From assembly GCA_937958235.1 (NCBI GenBank), contig CALFGG010000050.1:1-50881 (forward strand): a DNA stretch of 50,881 nucleotides. Direction: 5' to 3'. A program made the translations under genes and the position numbers. Shown here one piece after another: positions 50,236 to 50,881 of this stretch (positions are counted from its first letter, which is position 1; each line of letters begins with the position of its first letter). The stretch comes from an uncultured Candidatus Saccharibacteria bacterium (GTDB lineage: Bacteria > Patescibacteriota > Saccharimonadia > Saccharimonadales > Saccharimonadaceae). The notes below the pieces were generated by a model. The model was not told the DNA's origin, ran no database searches, and saw only the letters and a list, made by a program, of their open reading frames with translations.

Positions 50236-50881
50236 TTACTGTTCATTATTTCTTTCTTTTGTCTTAGCGGATTGCGCCATCTCTTGCACTGTCCAATTAT
50301 CAAAGCAAAACTTATTCGCGTCAATGCCGAGTTCTTTGCAGGAAACTACGACATTCGCTTTTACTTTTTTAGCGAAATCCCTGTCGCTGTTCATCATATA
50401 AGGAATTAAGCGAGTGATACTGTTAGCTAGGTCTGAATTGTGGACTTTCCAAATTAACCCGATTTTTGTATCCGACAAAGTTTTCTGTAGAGTTTTCTCA
50501 TCGATTGAATTTTTACGAATATCAACAAGTGCCTGGTTAAAGTTAGACAACATGTCCTGCCATAATTTATTTGGATCTTCAATTTTTCTATCGCCATGTA
50601 TATTTTGCTGGCGATCATACACGACTTTTTGGCAGATAAATTCTCGCAATGATCTCTTCCGGCCATTCAACTCAACCTGGTCATCTTTATGGGATTTTAC
50701 CCAATCAATGGCAGAATCAGTTACACCTTTCCAGAGCGCTTTAGAACGAAGCGTGTTATAGCTTTCCTTCCCAGTTTCTTGAGGCTCAGAACCATAACCT
50801 ATCCATCCATCGATTTTGCCGGTGGCTTTAGGAGGCTTCCCCACCTTTCCAAATAAATCAGGTTTCTTATCTCGCGCCGAC
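50236..50881 (-). CDS. unknown hydrophilic protein, 5' end outside window
   Basis: At least 214 residues; the frame stays open to the window edge and the GTG at 50844 has no special support, so the gene probably begins beyond 50881. The visible part is mostly helical and charged, with no membrane segment: KIDGWIGYGSEPQETGKESY near the start, then Lys/Asp/Asn-rich helices, and a C-terminal part with three cysteines (VVSCKELG, FCFDNW). I recognise no family. It converges on tRNA-Leu(CAG). Confidence 0.6.
   Translation of the reverse strand, partial: SARDKKPDLFGKVGKPPKATGKIDGWIGYGSEPQETGKESYNTLRSKALWKGVTDSAIDWVKSHKDDQVELNGRKRSLREFICQKVVYDRQQNIHGDRKIEDPNKLWQDMLSNFNQALVDIRKNSIDEKTLQKTLSDTKIGLIWKVHNSDLANSITRLIPYMMNSDRDFAKKVKANVVVSCKELGIDANKFCFDNWTVQEMAQSAKTKERNNEQ

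Overview
The window looks like a chromosomal segment of a Candidate Phyla Radiation bacterium, most likely a Saccharibacterium (TM7) or close relative. This is inferred from the gene set and compact style: short housekeeping proteins, few biosynthetic genes, a surface protein of BspA/DUF285 repeats, an Rpf-like muralytic protein, an alpha2-type GlyRS, and class I aldolase and MurA proteins with extra domains. UGA acts as an ordinary stop, which argues against the Gracilibacteria/SR1 code. I could run no database search, so the lineage is a judgement.

Layout. 1-4209 (minus): partial ligA, a polytopic membrane protein, htpX and lemA. 4277-7346: tRNA-Gly, a secreted DUF285 protein with a G9 tract in its promoter region, tRNA-Leu(UAA), tRNA-Cys, and two apparent short non-coding transcripts. 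7366-9544: small membrane protein plus hisS, divergent from tRNA-Phe and a small acidic protein. 9683-11452 (plus): an alpha/beta-hydrolase (DUF2974-like) and an Erm/KsgA-like methyltransferase. 11400-19716 (minus): DsbA-like protein, CPTC membrane protein with an apparent ATT start, glyS, recO, a cytosolic two-component pair, a membrane-anchored protein, xseB-xseA and a flippase-like protein. 19826-23171 (plus): Trm11-like methyltransferase, rpmA, kinase-like/aldolase fusion. Then uvrA (minus), sbcB (plus), a compositionally odd membrane-protein cassette, and pheS-pheT-FKBP (minus). 33213-34199 (plus): an unusual MIP channel. 34295-49897 (minus): metG, a membrane-anchored protein, rpf-ksgA, a 26-residue-repeat protein, a membrane protein plus uvrD, HTH-murA, galU, gpmI and a CYTH protein. 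The window ends with tRNA-Leu(CAG) and a partial unknown gene.

Functionally the region mixes translation (four aminoacyl-tRNA synthetases, five tRNAs, L27, KsgA), DNA repair (LigA, RecO, ExoVII, UvrA, ExoI, UvrD), glycolysis (aldolase, phosphoglycerate mutase, GalU) and cell envelope work (MurA, Rpf, flippase-like protein, DsbA pair, HtpX/LemA, surface protein).

The most striking whole-window signal is promoter architecture. Many genes carry an extended -10 element (TGN followed by TATAAT or a one-base variant) exactly 6-7 bases before the ATG with no ribosome binding site, which predicts leaderless mRNAs, while other genes have normal leaders with AGGAG-type sites. Other points of note are a tRNA-Gly whose 19-56 tertiary pair appears changed from G-C to U-A, a DNA ligase that has lost all four zinc cysteines, an HTH-MurA fusion, a degenerate PfkB domain fused to aldolase, and a MIP channel without the selectivity-filter arginine.
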